From CAVOKN01 sp963696505 (lineage in GTDB: Bacteria; Pseudomonadota; Gammaproteobacteria; Burkholderiales; Rhodocyclaceae), in contig CAVOKN010000021.1 in NCBI GenBank assembly GCA_963696505.1, forward strand, positions 62,001 to 126,000: DNA of 64,000 nucleotides, in the 5' to 3' direction. Positions 1 to 8,406 of the stretch are shown piece by piece. The notes beneath the pieces were generated by a model. The model worked only from the letters and a program-made list of their open reading frames with translations. It searched no databases and was not told where the DNA came from. A program made the translations under genes and the position numbers. Every line of letters begins with the position of its first letter. Position 1 is the first letter of the stretch.

Positions 1-1778
1 GTGCCCAGGCCGAGATCATCGATCACGTAACCGACGGTGGCGACGCACTGGTGCTGATGCCCACCGGCGGCGGGAAATCGCTGTGTTACCAAGTCCCCGC
101 CCTGTTGCGAGCCGGCACCGCGGTCGTCGTGTCGCCGCTGATCGCGCTGATGCAGGACCAGGTCGATGCCCTGCTTCAGTTGGGCGTGCGCGCCGCCTTC
201 CTCAATTCCTCGCTCGATGCGGACGCCGCCCGCGCGGTGCAGCGCCGCCTGCTGGCGGGGGAACTGGACCTGCTCTACGTGGCGCCGGAACGCCTGGTCA
301 CGGAGGGCTTCCTCGGCCTGCTCGAACGAAGTGCCGCCAGCCACGGCCTGGCGCTCTTCGCCATCGACGAGGCGCACTGCGTATCCCAATGGGGTCACGA
401 CTTCCGCCCCGAGTACATCCAGCTTTCGGTGCTGCATGAGCGCTTTCCGCAAGTGCCGCGCATCGCGCTCACCGCGACCGCCGACGCCATCACCCGCGCC
501 GAGATCCTGGCCAAGCTGCAACTCGGCGACGCGCGCCAGTTCGTTTCCAGCTTCGACCGGCCCAACATCCGCTACCGGGTGGCGGAGAAAGACAATCCGC
601 GCCGCCAGTTGGCTGCCTTCCTGCGTGGCGACGGCGACAACGCGGGCCATCGCGGCGAGGCCGGCATCGTCTACTGCATGTCGCGCAAGAAGGTGGAGGA
701 GACGGCGGCCTGGCTGTGCGCCGAAGGCATACGCGCCCTGCCCTATCACGCCGGCATGGACGCCGACAGCCGGCGCGAGAACCAGCAGCGCTTCGTCCGG
801 GAGGATGGAATTGTCATGGTGGCGACGATCGCCTTCGGCATGGGAATCGACAAGCCGGACGTGCGCTTCGTCGCCCACCTCGACCTTCCGAAGAGCCTGG
901 AGGGCTATTACCAGGAGACCGGCCGCGCCGGACGCGACGGCGAGCCGGCCGAAGCCTGGCTTGCCTACGGTCTGGCCGACGTGGTGCTGCTGCGCGGCTG
1001 GATCGACCAGTCGGAGGCGCCGGAGGAACAGAAGCGCGTAGAGGGCCGCAAGCTCGATGCCATGCTCGGCTACTGCGAGGCGGCGCAGTGCCGGCGCGTG
1101 GTGCTGCTCAACTACTTCGGCGAAGCGGCTGCGCCCTGCGGCAACTGCGACACCTGCCTCGATCCGCCCGAGACCTGGGACGGCAGCATGGCCGCGCAGA
1201 AGTTCATGTCGGCGGCGCTGCGCACCGGCCAGCGTTTCGGTGCCGGCCATCTGATCGACATCCTGCGCGGCAAGGCCACGGACAAGGTGAACCAGTTCGG
1301 CCACCAGCGCCTGCCCACCTTCGGCGTCGGCGCCGATCTGGACGACGCGGCCTGGCGCAGCGTGGCGCGGCAACTGGTGGCCGCGGGCCTGCTCCACGTC
1401 AATGCCCAGGAGTACGGGGCGCTGCAGCTCACCCCCGCGGCGCGGCCGGTGCTCAAGGGCGAGACCACGCTGCAATTGCGGCGCGTGCGGCCGAAGCCGG
1501 CAAAGTCCAAGGCTGCGCGGGGAAAGGCCGTGCCGCCGCCGGCACCGATCGCAGCGGATGCCCCGCTGTTCGAGAGGCTGCGCGCCTGGCGCCGCCAGCT
1601 CGCCGAGGCCCAGGGCGTGCCGCCCTTCGTCATCTTCCACGACAGCACCCTGCACGAATTGGCGCGCCTGCGCCCGCGCGACGAAATCGAGCTGGCGCAG
1701 GTATCCGGCATAGGCGCGCGCAAGCTGGAGCGCTACGGCGGCGACGTGCTGGAGCTTATCGCCAGGGCCAAAGAGTGA
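1..1778 (+). CDS. recQ: ATP-dependent DNA helicase RecQ (5' end outside window)
   Basis: 3'-5' superfamily 2 DNA helicase of recombination and stalled-fork repair. The frame is already open at base 3 (AQAEIIDHV...), so the true start lies upstream of the window and only about 20-30 residues are missing. Visible in order: Walker A GGGKS, the DEAH box in AIDEAHCVSQWGHDFRPEY, SF2 motif VI QETGRAGRDGE, the RecQ zinc site (CRRVVLLNYFGE followed by CGNCDTC), a winged-helix region, and a C-terminal HRDC domain ending VSGIGARKLERYGG. This is the standard RecQ order and length. The last 152 bases before the tail are copied almost exactly about 2.2 kb downstream. Confidence 0.96.
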   Translation, partial: AQAEIIDHVTDGGDALVLMPTGGGKSLCYQVPALLRAGTAVVVSPLIALMQDQVDALLQLGVRAAFLNSSLDADAARAVQRRLLAGELDLLYVAPERLVTEGFLGLLERSAASHGLALFAIDEAHCVSQWGHDFRPEYIQLSVLHERFPQVPRIALTATADAITRAEILAKLQLGDARQFVSSFDRPNIRYRVAEKDNPRRQLAAFLRGDGDNAGHRGEAGIVYCMSRKKVEETAAWLCAEGIRALPYHAGMDADSRRENQQRFVREDGIVMVATIAFGMGIDKPDVRFVAHLDLPKSLEGYYQETGRAGRDGEPAEAWLAYGLADVVLLRGWIDQSEAPEEQKRVEGRKLDAMLGYCEAAQCRRVVLLNYFGEAAAPCGNCDTCLDPPETWDGSMAAQKFMSAALRTGQRFGAGHLIDILRGKATDKVNQFGHQRLPTFGVGADLDDAAWRSVARQLVAAGLLHVNAQEYGALQLTPAARPVLKGETTLQLRRVRPKPAKSKAARGKAVPPPAPIAADAPLFERLRAWRRQLAEAQGVPPFVIFHDSTLHELARLRPRDEIELAQVSGIGARKLERYGGDVLELIARAKE

Positions 1779-2101
1779 CGCAGGCATCGATCCGACACAC
1801 CCAACACCTGCCGCATCGCGCTCATCGGAAGCTCTGAACCCAAGCAGCGCAGTTGCTTGTCCGCGAAGAACGCGAAGCCCATGAATCGAATCGGGAATCG
1901 ATGCTCGGGCACTTTCGCCCGGCGGGTGACTTGCCGAAACAAGGCAAGACTTGAGATTCTTGCTTGCCTGCGCGCCCTTCGCGGACCAACTGCCGTCTCA
2001 AGCACGAAGTCCGTCGGTAACTCGCGAGATGCTCTGCCACCTCGGCGAGCCGCCCTCTGCCCCAGTCCGGCCACCGGCCCCTGTCAGCCGCTATCGTTTT
2101 G
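1779..2101. other. Gene-free stretch after recQ
   Basis: No reading frame here has a recognisable motif, a good ribosome site and typical codon use. It separates recQ from the left arm of an inverted repeat. Confidence 0.5.
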
Positions 2102-2260
2102 TGGTGTTGGCCGCACAGGCCAAACCGGAAGCCGACCCGCAGGCCCAGCCGGCACCAGACCACAAGTCCGACCAACGCCTCGCGCCTGGTCGCAGCAGAG
2201 GGGCGAGGGTTGGGGTTTGTCGCGGGGCGACGCGTCAGGCGAGGGTCCTGGGTGAGCGCG
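2102..2260 (-). repeat. Left arm of an imperfect inverted repeat
   Basis: Read on the minus strand this arm matches the plus strand of 3577-3733 at roughly 80% by eye, with shared blocks such as GCTGCGACCAGGCG and GGGCCTGCGGGTCGGCTTCC. Both arms would encode similar Pro/Arg-rich peptides, but neither shows convincing coding signals. The arms enclose the GAF gene. It may belong to a dispersed repeat family. Confidence 0.75.
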
Positions 2261-2481
2261 CGCGCAGTTTTCGCGCAAAGGGGAAGTTGAAACCGCGCTG
2301 AGTCAGGCGAAGTAGGCTGCCGACCCGACCGAATGGCCGGTACGCCGCCCGCCACGTCCTTGCGGGCCGCTACCCGGCCCGACCTTTCGTCGGCGCACCC
2401 TGAGCAACCACACTTGAATCTCTGCGAGCCTCTGCGCCTTCACGGTGAGGTTTCAAGGATCATACCTCCCCAAACCCGCCG

Positions 2482-2499
2482 TTCCCCGCGTGCGGGGAA
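2482..2499. repeat. REP-like palindrome
   Basis: TTCCCCGC-GT-GCGGGGAA forms a perfect 8-bp stem just beyond the stop of the GAF gene. Related C-run/GCG/G-run palindromes occur near 21205 and at 42944-42969. It could also act as a terminator, but no T-run follows on the minus strand. Confidence 0.5.
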
Positions 2500-2542
2500 G
2501 GGCCGGCGAGCGCGCTCGGGCGACGCACACTGCCGCTCGGAC

Positions 2543-3367
2543 TCAGCCCCGCCCCCGCCCGGTTTCCTGCCGCCCGCGCGCCAAGCGTGTCTTGTGTTTG
2601 GCGATGTCGCCCGAAATCTGGCCAATGATCTCGGTGGCGGCCTCGATGATCTGCCCCGCTCCGAAGCCGGCGGCGGCGAGATCCTTGTAGAAGGCCTTCG
2701 CCAGCACCTTGGCCAGCCGCGCCGGCGGTATGCCACCATCGGTAAGGCTTGCCGCCACCTCGGGTTCCTGGCGCGCCAGGGTGAGCTGCGCGATGCGCGA
2801 GCGCAGCAGCGTCTGCAGCCGATGCACCTGTATAGCTTTGCCTATCAGCATCGCGACCAGGTCGGCGCGCTGCAGATTCGTGTTGTCGAAAGGCGCCGCG
2901 CCGTTGGAAGCGGAGGCGTTCATGACGCCGATCACTACCATGCCCAAGACGATCGGCACGCACATGAAACTCGCGCCGACACCCTGGTGTCCGCGCGCCA
3001 GGGGGGCGAATTCGGAATGTCGGATGTCATCGATCACGAGCGCCGTTCGCTGCTCCAGAACGCGGCCTGCGATCGCATCGCCGACGCCCGCGCGCTCGCG
3101 CCAAGCTGCCTCGGGCAGCGGTGCACTCGACGCCCAGAGGCGCAGTTGCGGCCGGTCCGGTTCGCCCTCGGAGAGCAGCATGATCGAACACGACGCGGCA
3201 GGCACCGATTCCGCCGCGAGCAGGGCCAGATCTCCAAGGTGAGCGTCGAGCGCCTCCTCCGTCCCGAGGAAGACCGCCAGATCGTGCAGGCGGCCAAGCT
3301 CGCCCCCGCCCGGCGCCGCAGTTGCCGCCCCGGCCGGCCGTGGCGATCCGGATCGGCTTTGCGTCAT
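2543..3367 (-). CDS. GAF domain-containing protein
   Basis: About 274 residues. Residues roughly 25-180 have GAF-domain character: an alternating hydrophobic core, the segment SCSIMLLSEGE, and VGASFMCVPIVLGMVVIGVM typical of the GAF central sheet. No HTH, kinase or GGDEF output is visible, so it is a stand-alone sensor or partner protein. The C-terminal region (FGAGQIIEAATEIIGQISGD) looks helical. The start at 3367 (MTQSRSG) has AGGA immediately upstream; a GTG 33 bases further out is also possible. The ligand cannot be read from the sequence. The gene sits between the arms of the 2.1/3.6 kb inverted repeat and may be part of an inserted segment. Confidence 0.75.
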   Translation of the reverse strand: MTQSRSGSPRPAGAATAAPGGGELGRLHDLAVFLGTEEALDAHLGDLALLAAESVPAASCSIMLLSEGEPDRPQLRLWASSAPLPEAAWRERAGVGDAIAGRVLEQRTALVIDDIRHSEFAPLARGHQGVGASFMCVPIVLGMVVIGVMNASASNGAAPFDNTNLQRADLVAMLIGKAIQVHRLQTLLRSRIAQLTLARQEPEVAASLTDGGIPPARLAKVLAKAFYKDLAAAGFGAGQIIEAATEIIGQISGDIAKHKTRLARGRQETGRGRG

Positions 3368-3576
3368 TCCTGTATCGGACCGGGTTCCGCCGGCACCCAA
3401 GCGTAACCCTTGCGCTCCGCACGCATGCGACCAGTACCTGGCAATGGCAGATGGATGCCCGCGACCATGAGCTTCTCCTGAGGATAGAAAATCTAACGGC
3501 CCCAGGGGAAGTATCGCCGGGCTTTTCGCTCCATGTCAAAAGGGAAATGGGTCCCCGAAAGCCTCGGAACTGCACA

Positions 3577-3733
3577 CGCGCTCCCCCAGAACCGTCGCCT
3601 GACGAGTCGTCCCGCGACGAGCCCCAAACCTTGTTCCTCCGCTGCGACCAGGCGAGGCGTTGGTCGAATTCGTGGCCCGGTGCCGGCCGGGCCTGCGGGT
3701 CGGCTTCCCCGTTCTGCCTGTGCGGCCACCGGC
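3577..3733 (+). repeat. Right arm of the imperfect inverted repeat
   Basis: Plus-strand counterpart of 2102-2260, with identical blocks interrupted by scattered substitutions and a 2-base gap. It ends about 60 bases before the duplicated recQ tail, so this spot joins two different duplicated sequences. Confidence 0.75.
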
Positions 3734-3793
3734 ACTTCCCACAGCAGCGCGGAACTGCACCCTCGACACCGGCTCGGACGAAGGCGCCCTCGG

Positions 3794-3945
3794 TGGCGCC
3801 GCCAGCTCGCCGAGGCCCAGGGCGTGCCGCCCTTCGTCATCTTCCACGACAGCACCCTGCACGAATTGGCGCGACTGCGCCCGCGCGACGAAATCGAGCT
3901 GGCGCAGGTATCCGGCATAGGCGCGCGCAAGCTGGAGCGCTACGG
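3794..3945 (+). pseudogene. Duplicated recQ 3' fragment (HRDC domain)
   Basis: These 152 bases match recQ 1587-1738 with a single difference (C to A in the GCGCCTGCG/GCGACTGCG region). The copy starts inside the HRDC domain, keeps the frame through ARKLERYGG and then diverges. It has no start codon or helicase core. The near-identity shows the copying was recent or is being homogenised by gene conversion. Confidence 0.92.
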
Positions 3946-4845
3946 GGCGGCGTTGCTGCGACACCTCGCCGAACCATAGGTGCAACGGTGCGCACGGCGC
4001 ACCCTACGGATGGGGCCTGCGTCGAGGCGATCTGATGGCGCGCGCGCTGTCGCGCCGGTGCCCACGGCGCCGCCTACGGGCCGGGCGGAAAACGGCGAAT
4101 GGCGGATGAGTCGAACGAATGCCGACCGGACGATGCTGTTGTCGTGCCTCACCACGACGCAGGCGCGGAAATCGCTCCCGGCGGCGCGGCCCTGTCGCGT
4201 CTCCTTCAGCCCGCGGCACTCGTAGGCGTTGCAGATGCGGGCGCGCATGTCGCGCGGCAGGGCGCAGCCGTTCGCGGTGTGATACACGCAGGAGCCCTCG
4301 CAATGCCGTTCGGGCAAGAAGGCCAGATACGCGGCCGCGACCTCGGCATCGCCCGTTCCCGGATAGCGGCCGCGAAAGGCGGCCATTGCATCGGCGTCGA
4401 GGAAGGCATGGCGCACCCCGCCGTAGAAGCAGCAGAAGCCTTGGCACACGGCGCAGATCGCGCCAAGCAGACCATCGGTCGCCTGGTGCGGCGGCGTGAC
4501 ATCGGCCGCCCGCCCCGATCGGCCGTCCTCGCCGTGCCGCGCGGACTGACTTTCGTCCGCGGAACTTTGCGCCAGCAGGTCCAGCACGAATCGCTGCAGA
4601 TCCGCACGTCGCTCGTCGGCCAGCGGCACGAGCTTCATCTCCCGCCAAGGCACCACGGCGACCGGATAGGTCTCGACCTGCATCACGCCCAGCGCCTGCC
4701 CCGCCTCCTGCCGGTGGGCGACCAGGGCGCCCCCGAGCAGCCGCCCGCGGCAGCGCCAGTCCCCGCATACCCTGCCCGAATACCACTGGTGCCGCGTCAG
4801 CGGGCGGGAACAGATCAGGCACTTGCCGAACTCGGACATCGTCAT
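3940..4845 (-). CDS. Cys-rich protein, YkgJ-like metal/Fe-S binding
   Basis: About 301 residues. Two Cys clusters are visible: an N-terminal set CLICSRP...CGDWRCRG resembling a small zinc finger, and a central CAVCQGFCCFYGG followed by CVYHTANGCALP and ICNAYEC, which resembles the CxxCxxxCC pattern of YkgJ/UPF0153 metal-binding proteins. The start at 4845 (MTMSEFGKC) puts the finger at the extreme N-terminus; 4839 is an alternative. The last 60 residues are low-complexity Arg/Ala and overlap the recQ-tail copy, so the reading frame may originally have ended earlier. It is divergent to the phosphoesterase, with about 90 bases for shared promoters. Function unknown. Confidence 0.7.
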   Translation of the reverse strand: MTMSEFGKCLICSRPLTRHQWYSGRVCGDWRCRGRLLGGALVAHRQEAGQALGVMQVETYPVAVVPWREMKLVPLADERRADLQRFVLDLLAQSSADESQSARHGEDGRSGRAADVTPPHQATDGLLGAICAVCQGFCCFYGGVRHAFLDADAMAAFRGRYPGTGDAEVAAAYLAFLPERHCEGSCVYHTANGCALPRDMRARICNAYECRGLKETRQGRAAGSDFRACVVVRHDNSIVRSAFVRLIRHSPFSARPVGGAVGTGATARAPSDRLDAGPIRRVRRAHRCTYGSARCRSNAAP

Positions 4846-4934
4846 GGGCGGCACTCGTCTCCGGCGGCGGGCACCCCGCCCAGGGTCGGGGAGAAGCGCA
4901 TGGATATAATGCGCCGAGACCAACGGCGCCCACA

Positions 4935-5675
4935 ATGCGAATCGCGCTCCTGTCCGACATCCACAGCAATCTCGAAGCACTTCAGGCCTGCCTGGCCCAT
5001 GCCCGCCGGCACGACGTCCGGCAGCACGCCTTTCTCGGCGACCTGGTGGGCTACGGCGCCGATCCCTGCGCCTGCCTCGACGTGATCATGGAACTGAGCG
5101 CCGGCGGCGCGCCGGCGGTGCGCGGCAACCACGACGAGGCGGTGCTGGGTGGCCTGTGCGCCGAGATGAACATCCCGGCCCGCGACGCGATCTACTGGAC
5201 GCGCAGCCAGTTGCCGCCCCACCAGAAGGAATTCCTCGCCGCTCTGCCGGTCAGCGCCACCCTGGAGGGCGCGCTGCTGGTGCATGCCAGCGCCGACCGC
5301 CCCGCCGCCTGGACCTACGTCAGCGACGAACGCCACGCGGCCCGCAGCCTCGAAGCGACGATGGCGCGCCTGGTGTGTGCCGGCCACGTTCACACGCAGC
5401 ACCTGTACTACACCGCCCCCGGCGCGGTGAAGTCACATCCACCGGCGGTGGAGGTGGCCATCCCCCTCTCCCGTCAGCGCCGGTGGCTGGCGATCGTCGG
5501 CTCGGTGGGCCAGCCCCGGGACGGAAACCCCGCCGCCGCCTACGCCCTGCTCGACACGGACCGCGCCGAACTGCGCTTCTTCCGCGTCCCCTACGACCAC
5601 CACTGCACGGCGCGCAAGATCGTCGACGCCGGCCTGCCCGAGCGCCTCGGGCTGCGCCTGATCCGCGGACACTGA
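4935..5675 (+). CDS. Calcineurin-like metallophosphoesterase
   Basis: 246 residues with all expected dimetal motifs: DIHSN at residues 8-12, GDLVGYG, GNHDE and GHVHTQ. Size and motif spacing fit the single-domain YfcE/protein-phosphatase-like group; substrate not predictable. Its stop codon overlaps the start of the following kinase (TGATG), so the two are translationally coupled. A phosphatase-kinase pair suggests reversible Ser/Thr signalling, which is inference. Confidence 0.9.
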   Translation: MRIALLSDIHSNLEALQACLAHARRHDVRQHAFLGDLVGYGADPCACLDVIMELSAGGAPAVRGNHDEAVLGGLCAEMNIPARDAIYWTRSQLPPHQKEFLAALPVSATLEGALLVHASADRPAAWTYVSDERHAARSLEATMARLVCAGHVHTQHLYYTAPGAVKSHPPAVEVAIPLSRQRRWLAIVGSVGQPRDGNPAAAYALLDTDRAELRFFRVPYDHHCTARKIVDAGLPERLGLRLIRGH

Positions 5676-7084
5676 TGGACCGGCGCCTCAAACCGGGAGA
5701 GGTCTACGCCGGATTCCGCATCCTCGACCTCTTCCATGAAGGCGGCATGGCGCTGCTGTATCGGGTGGTGCAGAACGAGGGCGATGCGCCGCTGCTGATG
5801 AAGCTGCCGAGGCTGGGCTTCGGCTCCCACGCGGCCTGCTACGTCGGCTTCGAGACCGAGATGACGCTGCTGGCGCGGCTCGCCGGCCCCCACGTGCCGC
5901 GGCTGGTCGCCAGGGGCGAAGCCGAAGGCGGCCCCTACCTGGTGATGGAGCTGATAGCCGGCCCCGACGTCTCGGAATATGCGCGCCGCGCGCCCCTGCC
6001 CGCCGACGAGGCGGCGCGCGTGGTCCTGGCGGTGGCGGAGGCGGTGCATGACCTGCACTGCCAGGACGTGATCCACTTCGACCTGAAACCGGCCAATGTG
6101 CGCTTGCGCGCCGACGGCCAGGCGGTGCTGCTCGATTTCGGCCTCGCGCGCCACGGCCACCTGCCGGACTTGGTCGGCGAGGAATTCGACCGGCCGCTGG
6201 GCACCGGCGCCTACATCGCGCCCGAGCAGGTGCGCGGCATCCGCAGCGATCCCCGCAGCGACCTGTTCGCCCTCGGCGTCATGCTCTACGAACTGGCGAC
6301 CGGCGCACTTCCCTTCGGCATGCCGACGACGCCCGCCGGATTCCGCCGGCGGCTGTGGAGCGATCCGCTGCCGCCGCGGGCGCGTAAGGCGGACCTGCCG
6401 CCGTGGTATCAGCAGATCACCCTGCGCTGCCTCGCCGTCGATCCGGCCGAGCGCTATGCCACGGCGGCGCAGCTCGCCTTCGACCTGGCCCATCCCGACC
6501 AAGTGGCCATCGACGAGCGCGGCACGCGGACCAAGCACCTGCCGCTGCTCAAACGCCTGGCACGCTGGCTGCGGCAGGGGCAGGCTGCTGCCCCGCCCCC
6601 TGCGACACCATCTGAGCACGTCGCCCGCGCACCCCACGTCCTGGTGGCGCTGGACACCGGCGTGGCCGAGCCGATCGGACGCGCCCTGCGCGAAGCGCTC
6701 GCGCGCCTCGCCCAGGCCCGACCCGACTGCCTCGTCACCTGCGTCAACGTGCTGGAGCCCTCGGCCCTGACGCAGCAGGAGGACGGCGAGGAGATACGCC
6801 AGAGCATGCTGACCGAACGCTTCATGGCGCTGCGCCATTGGGCGCAACCGCTGGCCCTGCCCGAGGCGCGGGTGCGCTACCACGTGCTGGAGGGCAGCGA
6901 CACCGCGGCCCTGATCACCGACTACGCGGCCCGGCGGCACGTCAACCACGTCGTAATGGGCGCCCGCGGCAGCGGCAGCCTGCGCCGCATCCTCGGCTCG
7001 GTGTCGGCGCGGGTGGCGGCGGAAGCGTCCTGCACCGTGACCGTGGTGAGGCCGGAGGATCGACGATCGACGATTGAGAATTGA
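5675..7084 (+). CDS. Ser/Thr protein kinase fused to a universal stress protein domain
   Basis: 469 residues. The N-terminal Hanks-type kinase domain (about 10-275) shows a short glycine loop (FHEGGMALLYRVV), the ATP lysine in LLMKLPR, the catalytic loop VIHFDLKPANVRL, DFGLARHG, and APEQVRG in the activation segment. The catalytic HRD is HFD, so this is a non-RD kinase. After a Pro-rich linker near residue 300 comes a UspA fold (HVLVALDTG... to VVMGARGSGSLRRILGSVSARV...), with the G-2x-G-9x-G(S) nucleotide motif. No transmembrane helix is seen, so it should be cytosolic. Coupled to the upstream phosphoesterase. Confidence 0.9.
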   Translation: MDRRLKPGEVYAGFRILDLFHEGGMALLYRVVQNEGDAPLLMKLPRLGFGSHAACYVGFETEMTLLARLAGPHVPRLVARGEAEGGPYLVMELIAGPDVSEYARRAPLPADEAARVVLAVAEAVHDLHCQDVIHFDLKPANVRLRADGQAVLLDFGLARHGHLPDLVGEEFDRPLGTGAYIAPEQVRGIRSDPRSDLFALGVMLYELATGALPFGMPTTPAGFRRRLWSDPLPPRARKADLPPWYQQITLRCLAVDPAERYATAAQLAFDLAHPDQVAIDERGTRTKHLPLLKRLARWLRQGQAAAPPPATPSEHVARAPHVLVALDTGVAEPIGRALREALARLAQARPDCLVTCVNVLEPSALTQQEDGEEIRQSMLTERFMALRHWAQPLALPEARVRYHVLEGSDTAALITDYAARRHVNHVVMGARGSGSLRRILGSVSARVAAEASCTVTVVRPEDRRSTIEN

Positions 7085-7245
7085 GACCACCGTAGGGCGG
7101 AAAAGGCCCGCAGGGCCGCATTCCGCCATTGGCGCGGCAACGAAAGCGTAATCCGCCGCCGCCCGCTGTAATAGAATCCCGCGCCATCAAGCGGGAGCGG
7201 ACCGCAAGGCTGCCGCAGCCATTCAAGACCGTCCGCGGGGACCAA

Positions 7246-7255
7246 CCATAGGAGG
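7246..7255 (+). repeat. CCATAGGAGG, left border repeat of the IS607-like insertion
   Basis: The same 10 bases occur at 8389-8398, just before the rhodanese start. The two copies bracket the serine recombinase, a small ORF and a tnpB stub. The word contains a ribosome-binding site, so a functional Shine-Dalgarno remains in front of the rhodanese gene. Confidence 0.7.
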
Positions 7256-7286
7256 CTGACTCTACCATTACAAATAATGCGCAATA

Positions 7287-7931
7287 ATGTACTATTGGCT
7301 CATGGAAAACACCATGAGCACAGGCAAGGCGGCGAAGCTGCTGGGCGTCTCGGTCAAGACCTTGCAGCGCTGGGAGCGCGAGGGGCGGCTCACTGCTGTG
7401 GCGCGCACCGACAGCAATCGGCGCCTGTATACCGAAGCGCAGATTCGCGAATTCATCGGCCTGCGCCAGTCGGTGAATACGCCGATCCGGCTGGTGGCGT
7501 ACTGCCGCGTCTCCAGTGCCGCGCAAGAACCGGATTTGGCGAATCAGCGCAAAGTGCTGGAGGAATTCGTGGTGGCCAAAGGTCTTGCCAACGTCGAGTT
7601 TGTCGAGGAAGTGGGCGGCGGGCTGAACTTCAAGCGCAAGCGGGCTCTGGCGCTGATGGAAGATATTGGCCGACGCGAAGTCAAGACACTGATTCTGGCG
7701 CACAGGGATCGGCTGACCCGGTTCGGCTTCGAGTGGTTCGAGCACTTTGCCAAAATCAATGGCTGCGAACTGCTAGTGCTCAATCAAGAACGTCTTTCTC
7801 CCGAGCAGGAAATGGTGCAGGACTTGATGACCATCGTGCATTGCTTTTCGTCCCGGTTATACGGTCTGAGGAACTACCGAAAAAAGCTGGACGAGGCATT
7901 GAAGAAGGATGCGAACAATGAGCCAAGCTGA
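7287..7931 (+). CDS. IS607-family serine recombinase (TnpA/OrfA)
   Basis: About 205-214 residues. A MerR-like helix-turn-helix comes first (MSTGKAAKLLGVSVKTLQRW), followed by a serine resolvase catalytic domain: YCRVSS with the nucleophilic Ser, DLANQRKVLEEF, and HRDRLTRFGFEWFEHF. This order, DNA-binding domain before catalytic domain, is diagnostic of IS607 transposases. The start could be 7287, 7302 or 7314; 7314 begins exactly at the HTH. The stop lies 14 bases inside the next ORF. Confidence 0.92.
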   Translation: MYYWLMENTMSTGKAAKLLGVSVKTLQRWEREGRLTAVARTDSNRRLYTEAQIREFIGLRQSVNTPIRLVAYCRVSSAAQEPDLANQRKVLEEFVVAKGLANVEFVEEVGGGLNFKRKRALALMEDIGRREVKTLILAHRDRLTRFGFEWFEHFAKINGCELLVLNQERLSPEQEMVQDLMTIVHCFSSRLYGLRNYRKKLDEALKKDANNEPS

Positions 7932-8235
7932 GAAAGTGACTATCTATTGCCACGGTGGATGCGGGCGCTTTGTGACGTTACGTAAGAGCAAGGTTCATCA
8001 GGCCGATTATTACTTATGTCATTCCCGGCTGGACGGGATTGAGTGCGAAGCAAAGCTTGCGCCACTGCAACCCGGCAAGGTTCGCGTGGAGGATATGTAC
8101 GCCGCCGCATCGTTCTGGGGGTATCGCGATGTATGGCCTGACGCAGCGCAGGCAGCATCGGTCATGCGTGCCCGCGAGATTCTTGCGGCGGGTGTGGCGC
8201 AAATGGCCATCGAACAGGCCCGGCGATGCAACTGA
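7918..8235 (+). CDS. Hypothetical protein inside the IS607-like element
   Basis: 105 residues, overlapping tnpA at its start and the tnpB stub at its end, which argues for real translation in a coupled array. AAGG lies 9 bases upstream of the ATG. It starts SQAEKVTIYCHGGCGRF and contains a Cys pair (CHGGC) plus a later YLCHSR, hinting at a small zinc-binding fold. No family recognised. IS607 elements usually carry only tnpA and tnpB, so this is an unusual passenger. Confidence 0.65.
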   Translation: MSQAEKVTIYCHGGCGRFVTLRKSKVHQADYYLCHSRLDGIECEAKLAPLQPGKVRVEDMYAAASFWGYRDVWPDAAQAASVMRAREILAAGVAQMAIEQARRCN

Positions 8236-8387
8236 CCCACAAGATCGCACTTTGTCCAACGCAAGAACAGGGGAACTACTTCGCCCGCGCCTGCGGCACG
8301 GCGCGCAAGGTGTGGAACTGGGCGCTGGATGAGTGGAACAAGCAATACGCGGCGGGCCAAAAGCCCAACGCGATGGCGCTCAAAAAA
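8226..8387 (+). pseudogene. Truncated tnpB/orfB (N-terminal 54 codons)
   Basis: QLTHKIALCPTQEQGNYF..CGTARKVWNWAL is the typical N-terminus of IS605/IS607 OrfB proteins. The rest, including the RuvC-like DED residues and the zinc finger, is absent. The frame runs directly into the border repeat ahead of the rhodanese gene. Confidence 0.88.
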
Positions 8388-8406
8388 CCCATAGGAGGAG
8401 TAAATC

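Larger units (their letters stand above)
7256..8398 (+). mobile_element. IS607-like element with truncated tnpB and a passenger ORF
   Basis: The segment holds an IS607-type serine recombinase gene, an overlapping 105-aa ORF of unknown function and the first 54 codons of an OrfB/TnpB gene, all on the plus strand. It looks lower in GC than the neighbouring genes. TnpB is cut after ALKK by the border word, so the element cannot encode the RNA-guided nuclease but could still be mobilised by its recombinase. Exact termini are inferred from the border repeats. Confidence 0.75.

Noticed and set aside
1822..2355. Minus-strand frame of 177 codons in the left repeat arm
   Set aside because: Similar peptide is encoded by the other arm, but composition and lack of start signals suggest repeat DNA and not a gene.
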